Assembly (NCBI RefSeq): GCF_022012305.1
Contig: NZ_JAKLTM010000009.1
Span: 62,001-126,000 of the forward strand
Reading direction: 5' to 3'
DNA: 64,000 nucleotides
From: Ramlibacter paludis
GTDB taxonomy: Bacteria > Pseudomonadota > Gammaproteobacteria > Burkholderiales > Burkholderiaceae_C
Part shown: positions 56,321 to 64,000 of the stretch, one piece after another
How the letters are laid out: every line of letters starts with the position of its first letter
How positions within the stretch are numbered: position 1 is the stretch's first letter
Made by a program: the position numbers and the translations under genes
The notes under the pieces: generated by a model
Databases searched by the model: none
What the model was told of the DNA's origin: nothing
The model's input: the letters and a program-made list of their open reading frames with translations, nothing else

Positions 56321-58516
56321 TTACGCCCCCGTCTTCACCTTCAAGCGCCAAGCATGCAACAGCGGCTCGGTATAGCCGCTCGGCTGCTCTTCGCCCTTGA
56401 ACACCAGGTCCAGCGCCGCGCGATAGGCGTACGACTTCTCGAAGTTGCCGGCCATGTTCTTGTACGCCGGATCGCCCGCGTTCTGCTTGTCCACCACCGC
56501 GGCCATGCGCTCGAAGGTCTTCATGACCTGCTCCTTGCTCACCACCCCATGGCGCAGCCAGTTGGCGATGTGCTGGCTGGAGATGCGCAGCGTGGCGCGG
56601 TCTTCCATCAGGCCGACGTTGTGGATGTCCGGCACCTTGGAGCAGCCCACGCCCTGGTCGATCCAGCGCACCACGTAGCCCAGGATGCCCTGCACGTTGT
56701 TGTCCAGTTCCTGCTGGCGCTCTTCGGCCGTCCACTTCGCTTCGCGCACCACCGGCACCTGCAGCAGGCCCGCCAGCAGGTTGTCGCGCTCGGCGCCGGC
56801 GCTGGTCTTCTCCAGCTCCTTCTGCACGGCGGCCACGTCCACCTGCAGGTAGTGCAGCGCGTGCAGCGTCGCGGCGGTGGGCGAGGGCACCCACGCGGTG
56901 TTGGCGCCGGCCTTCGGGTGCGCGATCTTCTGCTCCAGCATCGCCGCCATCAGGTCCGGCATGGCCCACATGCCCTTGCCGATCTGCGCCCGGCCCCGCA
57001 GGCCGCACGACAGGCCGACCAGCACGTTGCTCTTCTCGTAGGCCTGGATCCAGGCGCTGGACTTCATGTCGCCCTTGCGCAGCATGGGCCCGGCCAGCAT
57101 CGCGGTGTGCATCTCGTCGCCGGTGCGATCGAGGAAGCCGGTGTTGATGAAGGCGACGCGCGGTGCCGCGGCGGCGATGCAGGCCTGCAGGTTGACCGAG
57201 GTGCGGCGCTCCTCGTCCATGATGCCCAGCTTCACCGTGTTGGGCGCCAGGCCCAGCAGCTGCTCGACACGGCCGAACAGCTCGGAGGCGAAGGCCACTT
57301 CCTGCGGCCCGTGCATCTTCGGCTTGACGATGTAGACCGAGCCGGTGCGCGAGTTGCGGATCCCGTTCTTGCCCTTGCCTTGCAGGTCGTGCAGCGCGAT
57401 CGCGGTGGTGATGACCGCGTCCATGATCCCTTCCGGAATCTCCTTGCCGCCGTTCCACAGGATCGCCGGATTGGTCATCAGGTGGCCGACGTTGCGCAGG
57501 AACAGCAGCGAGCGGCCATGCAGCCGCACTTCGCCGTTGCCTTGCGGATTCTTGTACACGCGGTCAGCGTTGAGGCCGCGGGTGAAGCTCTTGCCGCCCT
57601 TGCTGACCTGCTCGGTCAGCGTGCCTTCCAGGATGCCCAGCCAGTTGCGGTAGGCGAGCAGCTTGTCTTCGGCATCGACGGCGGCGATCGAATCTTCCAG
57701 GTCGAGGATGGTGGACAGCGCCGATTCCAGCACCACGTCGCTCACGCCCGCCGCGTCGGTGCGGCCGATCGTGTGCGCGCGGTCGATGCGGATGTCCAGG
57801 TGCAGGCCGTTGTGCACCAGCAGCACCGACGAGGGCGCACCGGCGTCGCCCTGGTAGCCGACGAATTGCGCGGGATCCTTCAGCCCGCTCGAGACGCCGC
57901 CCTTCAGCTGCACCACGAGCTTGCCGCCTTGCACCTGGTAGGCGGTGGCGTCGACATGCGAGCCCTTTTCCAGCGGGGCGGCCTGGTCCAGCACCTTGCG
58001 TGCATAGGCGATCACCTTGTCGCCGCGCACTTCGTTGTAGCCCGGGCCCTTGTCGGCGCCGCCGGTGGTGGGAATGGCGTCGGTGCCGTAGAGCGCGTCG
58101 TACAGCGAGCCCCAGCGCGCGTTGGCCGCGTTGAGCGCATAGCGTGCGTTGAGGATGGGCACCACCAGCTGCGGGCCGGCCTGCAAGGCGAGTTCGGCGT
58201 CGACGTTGGCCGTGGTCGCCTTCGCGCCCGCGGGCGGCGTGACCAGGTAGCCGATCTTCTCGAGGAAGCCGCGGTAGCCGGCCAGGTCGGTGATCGGGCC
58301 CGGGTTGTTGGCGTGCCAGGTGTTCAGCTCGTTTTGCAAGCGATCCCGTTCGGCCAGCAGTGCCGCGTTCTTCGGCGCCAGGTCGCGCACGATGGCGTCG
58401 AAGCCGGCCCAGAACCTGGCGACGTCGACGCCGGTGCCGGGCAGCACCTGGTCGTCGATGAAGCGCTTGAGGGCGCTGTCCACCTCGAGTCCGTGGACGG
58501 TGGTGCGGCTGGTCAT
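56321..58516 (-). CDS. glcB: Malate synthase G
   Basis: A 731-residue enzyme that condenses glyoxylate with acetyl-CoA to malate. This is the large G isoform, with [23 protein letters not shown]-like [15 protein letters not shown] and [10 protein letters not shown] regions. The ATG at 58516 follows AGGAG; the frame is open another 43 codons upstream. Length matches E. coli GlcB (723). A haloacid-dehalogenase gene lies 32 bases upstream on the same strand. The hairpin repeat follows the stop. Confidence 0.97.
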   Translation of the reverse strand: MTSRTTVHGLEVDSALKRFIDDQVLPGTGVDVARFWAGFDAIVRDLAPKNAALLAERDRLQNELNTWHANNPGPITDLAGYRGFLEKIGYLVTPPAGAKATTANVDAELALQAGPQLVVPILNARYALNAANARWGSLYDALYGTDAIPTTGGADKGPGYNEVRGDKVIAYARKVLDQAAPLEKGSHVDATAYQVQGGKLVVQLKGGVSSGLKDPAQFVGYQGDAGAPSSVLLVHNGLHLDIRIDRAHTIGRTDAAGVSDVVLESALSTILDLEDSIAAVDAEDKLLAYRNWLGILEGTLTEQVSKGGKSFTRGLNADRVYKNPQGNGEVRLHGRSLLFLRNVGHLMTNPAILWNGGKEIPEGIMDAVITTAIALHDLQGKGKNGIRNSRTGSVYIVKPKMHGPQEVAFASELFGRVEQLLGLAPNTVKLGIMDEERRTSVNLQACIAAAAPRVAFINTGFLDRTGDEMHTAMLAGPMLRKGDMKSSAWIQAYEKSNVLVGLSCGLRGRAQIGKGMWAMPDLMAAMLEQKIAHPKAGANTAWVPSPTAATLHALHYLQVDVAAVQKELEKTSAGAERDNLLAGLLQVPVVREAKWTAEERQQELDNNVQGILGYVVRWIDQGVGCSKVPDIHNVGLMEDRATLRISSQHIANWLRHGVVSKEQVMKTFERMAAVVDKQNAGDPAYKNMAGNFEKSYAYRAALDLVFKGEEQPSGYTEPLLHAWRLKVKTGA

Positions 58517-58548
58517 GGTGTTCTCCTGGGTAGTCAAGGGATTCGGGT

Positions 58549-59229
58549 TCATTCGAAGAAGGCCAGCACGTCGCGCAGGCTGCTGCCGCTGCGCGTGGGC
58601 TGCGTGCCCAGTTCCTCGAAAGGCAGTTGGTAGCGGTTGACCCACAGCGTGCGGTAGCCGAACCAGGTGGCGCCGAGCGCGTCCCAGCTGTTGCAGCTGA
58701 CGAACAGCACGTCGCGCGCGGCGAGGCCGGTGGCCTGCGTGCCGAGGCGATAGGCCTCGGGATGGGTCTTGTACTTGCGGATCGTGTCGACCGACAGCAC
58801 GTGATCGAGCAGGCCTTCGAGGCCGGCGCTGCGCACCGCCACGCCCAGCATGCCGGGGTCGCCGTTACTCAGGATGCCGGTCTGCACGCGCCGGCCCTTG
58901 AGGGCCTGCAGCACTTCGCGGACCTCGGGGAAGGCCGAGAGATGCCGGTACTGGTTCATCAGGCGGTCTTCCTGCTCCGGGCCGAGCGCGATGCCCAGGC
59001 GCTTGCAGGCGTAGCGCAGCCCGGCGCGCGTCAGCTCCCAGAACGGCTGGTAATGGGCGCCGTCGTTGCTGGTGGTGACCAGGCGCGTGTATTCGATCTG
59101 CTTGTCGCGCCAGAGCAGGCCCAGCGCCTGGCCCTGGCCGGGAAAGAGTTGTTCCGCGAGCAGGCCCACGCTGTACACGTCGAACAGCGTTCCATAGGCG
59201 TCGAACAGGACGGCGCGCGGCTTTTCCAT
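58549..59229 (-). CDS. Haloacid dehalogenase type II (HAD family)
   Basis: A 226-residue HAD hydrolase of the (S)-2-haloacid dehalogenase group. FDAYGTLFD holds the nucleophilic Asp, SNGDP and [10 protein letters not shown] follow, and the type II motif [12 protein letters not shown] closes the active site. It could turn halo-acids into hydroxy-acids such as glycolate. Its place before malate synthase G would fit use of C2 acids (inference). The ATG at 59229 gives the family start. A palindrome lies 32 bases upstream. Confidence 0.9.
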   Translation of the reverse strand: MEKPRAVLFDAYGTLFDVYSVGLLAEQLFPGQGQALGLLWRDKQIEYTRLVTTSNDGAHYQPFWELTRAGLRYACKRLGIALGPEQEDRLMNQYRHLSAFPEVREVLQALKGRRVQTGILSNGDPGMLGVAVRSAGLEGLLDHVLSVDTIRKYKTHPEAYRLGTQATGLAARDVLFVSCNSWDALGATWFGYRTLWVNRYQLPFEELGTQPTRSGSSLRDVLAFFE

Positions 59230-59260
59230 GCACCCGACTGTATTTGATACTTGCTCGACC

Positions 59261-59285
59261 ATTAATGACGGCAAATGTCATAAAT
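59261..59285. promoter_or_regulatory. Palindrome ATTAATGAC-N7-GTCATAAAT
   Basis: Nine-base arms (59261-59269 and 59277-59285) are reverse complements with one mismatch. The site lies in the 144-base gap between the divergent dehalogenase and aminotransferase genes. AT-rich content sets it apart from its surroundings. A GntR- or LysR-type operator is possible, but not known. Confidence 0.45.
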
Positions 59286-59373
59286 CCGGAACCTGCGCGA
59301 CGGTAATCCGGCGATTGCAAGGGTGTGCCCCGATATGGGGCGGAACCGGCGCCGGATAAATTTAAGTTGTTAA

Positions 59374-60366
59374 ATGATCCAGCTCGCCTCCAACGAAAAC
59401 CCCCTGGGCATGCCGGCCGCGGCGCGCCAGGCCGCCGCCGACGCCCTGGCCGGCGCCGCCCTCTACCCCGACGCCACCGGCCGCGCGCTGAAGGAGGCCC
59501 TGGCCGCCCGCCTGGGCGTCACGCCGGACTGGCTGGTGCTCGGCTCCGGCTCCAGCGAGATCCTCACGCTCACCGCGCAGGCCGTGGTGAAGCCGGGCGA
59601 GGGCGTGCTGTGGTCGCAGTACGGCTTCGTCGTCTACGCACAGGCTGCGGCGCTGGCGCGCGGCGAGGGCCGGGCCGTGCCGGCGCAACGCTTCGGCCAT
59701 GACCTGAAAGCCATGGCGGCGGCGATCACGCCGCAGACGCGCCTCGTGTTCGTCGCCAATCCGAACAACCCGACGGGCACCTTCCTCGAAGGCGCGCGGC
59801 TGCAGGAATTCCTGGCGCAGGTGCCGCGCGAAACGACCGTCCTGCTCGACGAGGCGTACACCGAATACCTGGCGCCGCGCCAGCGCTACGACGCCATCGG
59901 CTGGCTGCGCGCTTTTCCGAACCTGGTCGTCGCGCGCACCTTCTCCAAGGCGTACGGATTGGCGGGGCTGCGCGTGGGCTATGGCGTGGCGCAACCGGCG
60001 CTGGCGGCCAGGCTCAATGCGATCCGCCCCCGCTTCAACGTCACGACGCCCGCATTGGCGGCCGCAGTGGCTGCGCTTGCCGACAACGACTTCGTGCAAC
60101 GCACCTACGAGCTCAATCGCGTCGGCCGGGCGCAGCTTTCCGAAGGCCTGGGCCAACTGGGCGTGGAGACGCTGCCTTCGGCCGGCAATTTCGTGATGGC
60201 CTGCTTCGCCGACGCGCGCGGCGTGCATGCGGCGCTGCTGCGCGCCGGCATCGCCGTCTCCACGCTCGACAACTACGCGCTGCCCGACTGGCTGCGCATC
60301 ACCGTCGGCACGCAGGAACAGAACGCCGCCGTGCTCGAAGCCGTGGCCGACGCCGCGCGCGCCTGA
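59374..60366 (+). CDS. HisC-like class I/II aminotransferase
   Basis: A 330-residue PLP aminotransferase close to histidinol-phosphate aminotransferase. It has NPNNPTGTF, LLDEAYTEYL and the PLP-lysine motif RTFSKAYGLAGLRVGY. It begins IQLASNENPLG, so the usual 25-30 residue N-terminal arm of HisC is missing. The gene is not near other his genes. It may be a second HisC or a catabolic amine transaminase. The ATG follows TAAATTTAAGTTGTTAA, with no Shine-Dalgarno site. Confidence 0.85.
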   Translation: MIQLASNENPLGMPAAARQAAADALAGAALYPDATGRALKEALAARLGVTPDWLVLGSGSSEILTLTAQAVVKPGEGVLWSQYGFVVYAQAAALARGEGRAVPAQRFGHDLKAMAAAITPQTRLVFVANPNNPTGTFLEGARLQEFLAQVPRETTVLLDEAYTEYLAPRQRYDAIGWLRAFPNLVVARTFSKAYGLAGLRVGYGVAQPALAARLNAIRPRFNVTTPALAAAVAALADNDFVQRTYELNRVGRAQLSEGLGQLGVETLPSAGNFVMACFADARGVHAALLRAGIAVSTLDNYALPDWLRITVGTQEQNAAVLEAVADAARA

Positions 60367-60390
60367 ACCGCAATTCCCAAGGAGAAGTCC

Positions 60391-61344
60391 ATGCAACGCC
60401 GTACCTTCGCTGCCCTCGCCGCCGCCTCGCTTGCCGCGCCTTACGCGCTGGCGCAGGACCGCACCCTGCGCATCTGGGTGGGCTTTCCGCCCGGCGGTTC
60501 GGCCGACGTCATCGCGCGGCTGCTGGCGGAGAAGCTGCGCGCCTCGCTCGGCCAGAACGTGCTGGTGGAGAACAAGCCGGGCGCCGCCGGCCGCCTGGTG
60601 CTGGGCGAACTGAAACGCATGCCGCCGGACGGCCAGAACCTGGTGCTGTCGCCGAGCGGCGCGATGGTGATCGCGCCCTGGCTCTACAGCAACATCGGCT
60701 ACGACCCGGTGAAGGACTTCACGCCGGTCTCGCGCCTGGTCACCTTCGACTTCGCCGTCACGGCCGGTCCGGGCGCGCCGCAAGGCGACCTCAAGTCGGT
60801 GCTGGCCTGGATGAAGGCCAACCCCGGCAAGGCGAACTACGCCACCTCCGGTGCGGGTACGGTGCCGCACTTCGCGGGCCTGCTGCTGTCGCAGGCGGCC
60901 GGCGTGCAGCTCACGCACGTCGCCTACCGTGGCGGCGCGCCGGCGGCGCAGGACCTGATCGGCGGCCAGATCCCGCTGATGGTCGACACGGCTTCCGAAA
61001 CCATCGAGCACCACAAGGCCGGCAAGGTGCGCATCCTCGCGGTCACCGGCGACCAGCGCACGCGCGCGCTGCCCGACGTGCCCACGCTGAAGGAGCAGGG
61101 CATCGACATGGCCGCCGACGCTTTCTTCGGCCTCTATGGCCCGCCGGGCATGCCGGCCGACGTGGTGGCGCGGATCGACCGCGCCGTGGGCGACGCGCTG
61201 AAGGACCCCGCGATCCAGGAACGCATCTACGGCTTCGGCCTGGTGCCCAACCACGCGCCGGCGGCCGAACTCGCGGCGACGCAGGTGGCGCACCTCAAGC
61301 GCTGGGAAACGCCGATCAAGTCCTCGGGCTTCAAGGCCGAGTAA
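60391..61344 (+). CDS. Bug-family tripartite tricarboxylate transport receptor
   Basis: A 317-residue periplasmic receptor with a signal peptide ending in ALAQ (about residues 1-20). The mature start RTLRIWVGFPPGGSADVIAR and PHFAGLLLSQAAGVQLTHV are hallmarks of the Bug/TctC family, greatly expanded in Comamonadaceae. It binds organic acids. No TctAB membrane partners are nearby. AAGGAG precedes the ATG. It follows the aminotransferase by 24 bases and may share its transcript. Confidence 0.93.
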   Translation: MQRRTFAALAAASLAAPYALAQDRTLRIWVGFPPGGSADVIARLLAEKLRASLGQNVLVENKPGAAGRLVLGELKRMPPDGQNLVLSPSGAMVIAPWLYSNIGYDPVKDFTPVSRLVTFDFAVTAGPGAPQGDLKSVLAWMKANPGKANYATSGAGTVPHFAGLLLSQAAGVQLTHVAYRGGAPAAQDLIGGQIPLMVDTASETIEHHKAGKVRILAVTGDQRTRALPDVPTLKEQGIDMAADAFFGLYGPPGMPADVVARIDRAVGDALKDPAIQERIYGFGLVPNHAPAAELAATQVAHLKRWETPIKSSGFKAE

Positions 61345-61394
61345 CCGCACGGCGGAATGCCGCGCATAACTGCTTGATTTGAACCCGGAACGCG

Positions 61395-61400
61395 CATAAT
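61395..61400 (+). promoter_or_regulatory. -10 box (CATAAT) of the LysR gene
   Basis: CATAAT ends nine bases before the ATG at 61410. A similar CGCGCATAA word stands 30 bases earlier (61361-61369). TTGATT (61374-61379) is a poor -35 with only a 15-base spacer. Confidence 0.45.
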
Positions 61401-61409
61401 CCGCGCGGC

Positions 61410-62348
61410 ATGGACAAACTCAAGCAGCTGGAGTCCTTCGTCTCGGTGGCCACCAAAGGCAGCCTGACGGCCGCGGCGCGCGCCGAAGGGGTGGCGCCGG
61501 CCATCATGGGGCGGCGCCTCGATGCGCTCGAGGAGCGGCTGGGCGTGAAGCTGCTGGTGCGCACCACGCGCCGCATCACGCTCACGCACGAAGGCAGCGC
61601 CTTCCTGGAAGACTGCCAGCGGCTGCTGGCCGACCTGGGCAACGCCGAAGCAAGCGTCAGTGCCGGCGGCGTCAAGGCGAGCGGCCACCTGCGCATCACC
61701 GCGCCGGCCGGCTTCGGCCGCCGCCACGTCGCGCCGCTGGTGCCCCGCTTCCGCGAACTGCATGCCGACGTGACCATTTCGCTCAACCTGAGCGACCGCG
61801 TGGTCGACCTCGGCGGCGAGGGCTTCGACTGCGCGGTGCGCGTGGGCGACTTCCCCGATTCGTCTCTGGTGAGCGTGCGGCTGGCCGACAACCGCCGCAT
61901 GTGCGTGGCCGCGCCGACCTACCTGAAGCAGCATGGGACCCCCGAGCATCCCAACGACCTGCTCAAGTTCGACTGCCTCACCTTGTCCAGCGATGCCTCG
62001 CAGACGCGCGGCTGGGCCTTTTCGCTGCCGCGCGACGGCGCCGGCGCCGAGCCGGAGCTGGTGCACTTCAAGCCGGCCGGCCCGCTCGATTGCTCCGACG
62101 GCCAGGTGCTGCACGACTGGTGCGTGCAAGGCTACGGCATCGCCTGGCGCAGCACCTGGGAGGTGGAGCAGGAGATCGCCGACGGCCGCCTGCGCGAAAT
62201 CTTGGCCGCCTATGCCGCGCCCCCCAACGGCATCTACGCCGTCTTCCCGCAGCGCAAGCACCTGCCGCTGCGGGTGCGGCTGTGGATCGATTTCCTGAAG
62301 CATCACTACGCGCAGCCCCAGTTCTGGATGGCCGCCAACAACAAATGA
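61410..62348 (+). CDS. LysR family transcriptional regulator
   Basis: A 312-residue LysR regulator. The N-terminal helix-turn-helix is in QLESFVSVATKGSLTAAARA and IMGRRLDALEERLGVKLLVR. The effector domain starts near HLRITAPAGFGRRHVAPLV. It probably controls nearby catabolic genes such as the Bug receptor or the aminotransferase, but the target is not shown. Its stop overlaps the ATG of the following membrane-protein gene. Confidence 0.94.
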   Translation: MDKLKQLESFVSVATKGSLTAAARAEGVAPAIMGRRLDALEERLGVKLLVRTTRRITLTHEGSAFLEDCQRLLADLGNAEASVSAGGVKASGHLRITAPAGFGRRHVAPLVPRFRELHADVTISLNLSDRVVDLGGEGFDCAVRVGDFPDSSLVSVRLADNRRMCVAAPTYLKQHGTPEHPNDLLKFDCLTLSSDASQTRGWAFSLPRDGAGAEPELVHFKPAGPLDCSDGQVLHDWCVQGYGIAWRSTWEVEQEIADGRLREILAAYAAPPNGIYAVFPQRKHLPLRVRLWIDFLKHHYAQPQFWMAANNK

Positions 62349-62800
62349 CGCTCGAAGCCCTGCTTGCCTACTTCCACCTGCTGGCGATCCTCACGCTGGT
62401 GGTCTTCATCGCCAGCGAGGCCGCGCTGTGCCGGCCGGAGTGGATGAACGCCACCATCGTCAACCGGCTGGTGACCGTGGACCGCGTCTACGGCATCGCC
62501 GCCGGCGCGGTGCTGGTCACCGGGCTGCTGCGCATCTACCTGGGGATGAAAGGGTCTTCGTACTACTGGAGCAACTGGCTGCTGCACGTGAAGCTCACGC
62601 TGTTCGTCCTCACCGGCCTGATCTCGATCGCTCCGACCCTGCGCTTCGTCCGCTGGAAGAAGCAGCTGCAGGCGGGCGGCGCCTTGCCCGACGCCGAGGA
62701 AGTGCGCCGGACGCGCAAGCTGGTGATGCTGCAAGCCCACATCATTCCGCTGATCCCGCTGGCGGCGGTGTTCCTGGCACGCGGCTTCGGCGCGAAGTAG
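62345..62800 (+). CDS. DUF2214 family membrane protein
   Basis: A 151-residue protein with four membrane helices, beginning MTLEALLAYFHLLAILTLVV and ending AAVFLARGFGAK. It matches the pattern of the DUF2214 family of small inner-membrane proteins of unknown role. The start overlaps the LysR stop as ATGA, so the two are translated together. A shorter distance to other genes is absent; the next gene begins 96 bases on. Confidence 0.82.
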   Translation: MTLEALLAYFHLLAILTLVVFIASEAALCRPEWMNATIVNRLVTVDRVYGIAAGAVLVTGLLRIYLGMKGSSYYWSNWLLHVKLTLFVLTGLISIAPTLRFVRWKKQLQAGGALPDAEEVRRTRKLVMLQAHIIPLIPLAAVFLARGFGAK

Positions 62801-62896
62801 CCGCTGCACCGCAACCTTTCTTCGTAGGGGCAAGCGCAGCACCTCAGCCGCACGGCCTGTGGCAGGATGGCAACCCTTCGCCGTAAGCCGTACGAG

Positions 62897-64000
62897 ATGA
62901 AAAGCATTGGCAGTTCTGCATCGCCCGCGCGCGACGTGGGCGAAGTCACCGCCGCGCAGCGCATGCAGATCGCGCTGGAAGCCAGCGGCACCGGCACCTT
63001 CTTCTGGAACATCGTCACCGACGAGCTCTGGTGGGACCATCCCCTCGACAAGCTGTTCGGCCTGCTCCCCGGCGAAGCCGTGCGCTCGCTGGAGCAGTTC
63101 GTGGCCCTGGTGCATCCCGACGACCGCGCGGAAGTCATCGAGCGCTGCCAGCGCTGCAAGCACGAGGCGGCCGACTTCGAGATGGAATTCCGGGTGGTGT
63201 ATCCGGACGGCTCCGTGCACTGGCTGTACGACCGCGGCCGCACCTTCACCAATTCCGAGGGGCAGGCGCAGTACATGACCGGCGCCTGCGTCGACGTCAC
63301 CGAGCGCCGGCGCGCGCGCGAGGCCCTGCGCCGCAGTGAAGTCTTCTACCGCCGCACGCTGGAGTCGGTACCCGGCTTCACCTTCTCGACGACGGAGGAC
63401 GGCGACTGCGATTACCTGAGCTCGCAATGGTCGGCCTACACCGGCGTCGAGGTCACGGCGCATTTCGGCCGCGCCTGGATGGACGCGCTGCATCCCGACG
63501 ACCGGGCGCGCGCCCGCCTCGCGTGGGAGACGGCGGTGGCCGCGCGCCGGCCTTACCAGGTGGAATACCGGATCCGCCGGTACGACGGCCAGTACCAGTG
63601 GTTCAAGGCGAATGGCTGCCTGGTCGAAGCGGGGGACGGCCAGCCCTCGCGCTGGATCGGCACCATCCTCAACATCCAGGACCTGAAGCAGGCGCAGGCC
63701 AAGGTGCTGGCGCGCGAGCGCGAGCTGCAGAGCATCACCGACAACTCGCCGGACGTGATCGCCCGGTTCGACCGCGACTGCCGCCACGTCTTCGTCAGCG
63801 CCGCGGCCAGCCGGCTCACCGGCAAGCCCACCTCCGCGTTCATCGGCCGTACCAATCGCGAGCTGGGCATGCCGGATGCGCTGTGCACCTACTGGGAATC
63901 CAGCATCGGGCAAGTCTTCCTGGAGCGGCAGCCGCTCAACATGCAGTTCGAGCAGGACGTCGACGGCCAGCCCCGGCATTTCGCGACGCGGCTGGTGCCC
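62897..64000 (+). CDS. Multi-PAS sensor protein (C-terminus beyond window)
   Basis: The first 368 codons of an open frame with no stop before the right edge. It carries three PAS-type domains: residues about 25-135 (RMQIALEASGTGTFFWNIVT, ending GACVDVTERRRAREALR), about 145-260 (ending ILNIQDLKQAQAKV) and a third from about 270. No membrane helix is seen, so it senses in the cytosol. The output, histidine kinase or cyclic-di-GMP enzyme, lies beyond the window. The ATG at 62897 has GAG close before it. Confidence 0.88.
   Translation, partial: MKSIGSSASPARDVGEVTAAQRMQIALEASGTGTFFWNIVTDELWWDHPLDKLFGLLPGEAVRSLEQFVALVHPDDRAEVIERCQRCKHEAADFEMEFRVVYPDGSVHWLYDRGRTFTNSEGQAQYMTGACVDVTERRRAREALRRSEVFYRRTLESVPGFTFSTTEDGDCDYLSSQWSAYTGVEVTAHFGRAWMDALHPDDRARARLAWETAVAARRPYQVEYRIRRYDGQYQWFKANGCLVEAGDGQPSRWIGTILNIQDLKQAQAKVLARERELQSITDNSPDVIARFDRDCRHVFVSAAASRLTGKPTSAFIGRTNRELGMPDALCTYWESSIGQVFLERQPLNMQFEQDVDGQPRHFATRLVP

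Overview
The window is GC-rich chromosomal DNA (roughly two thirds G+C by eye) of a betaproteobacterium, most likely a Comamonadaceae member of the Ramlibacter/Variovorax kind. This is inferred from the Bug-type solute receptor, the PF08886-type glutamate-cysteine ligase, the split-alpha transhydrogenase, and the order hpf-ptsN-hprK / fur-bamE-dapB / leuS-lptE / holA-proA. Genes are tightly packed, often with 4-base ATGA or GTGA overlaps. No rRNA, tRNA, CRISPR array, integrase or transposase was found.

Layout. 1-9.3 kb: the start of a phenylacetyl-CoA epoxidase operon (paaA, paaB cut by the edge), a lipoprotein alpha/beta hydrolase, mnmA and nudJ, a Pro/Ala-repeat envelope protein, an ExbB-ExbD-ExbD proton-channel set, a membrane protein, an unknown protein and a membrane metallophosphoesterase. 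9.4-14 kb: transhydrogenase pntAA-pntAB-pntB and fadD. 14-20.5 kb: a dipeptide-type ABC importer (dppBCDF then dppA) and an MTA/SAH nucleosidase. 20.5-26.9 kb (minus strand): a metal-uptake cluster (znuB- and znuA-like genes without an ATPase, two outer-membrane-type proteins, a small Cys/His protein), corA and a patatin. 27-29.5 kb: two tiny genes, then hpf, ptsN, hprK. 29.5-41 kb: fur against bamE-dapB-tolQ/tolR-type genes, leuS-lptE, ornithine aminotransferase, holA, proA, gshA. 41-46.5 kb: kup, an SDR plus Baeyer-Villiger monooxygenase pair, gshB. 46.5-55.3 kb (minus): two tandem S9 peptidases, a class II amidotransferase, and an overlapping DUF1631/CWC/MFS operon. 55.4-64 kb: a two-part GNAT protein, malate synthase G with a haloacid-dehalogenase-like gene, a HisC-like aminotransferase, a Bug receptor, a LysR regulator, a small membrane protein, and a multi-PAS protein cut by the right edge.

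How genes work together. RocD and ProA meet at glutamate semialdehyde. GshA and GshB make glutathione on either side of Kup. FadD, the Paa epoxidase and malate synthase point to growth on fatty and aromatic acids. Housekeeping blocks appear to carry inserted accessory genes: rocD between lptE and holA, and the SDR/BVMO pair between kup and gshB.

Most notable signals. Several families of short repeated palindromes lie between genes. One repeat supplies the stop codon of fur, one encodes the tail of a membrane protein, and one REP-like unit lies in frame inside a GNAT gene. The second S9 peptidase has an apparent frameshift in its signal peptide. The zinc-type importer lacks its ATPase. Many genes have an ATAAT-type -10 box only 6-9 bases before the start codon, which suggests leaderless mRNAs. 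No clear defence or mobile system is present.
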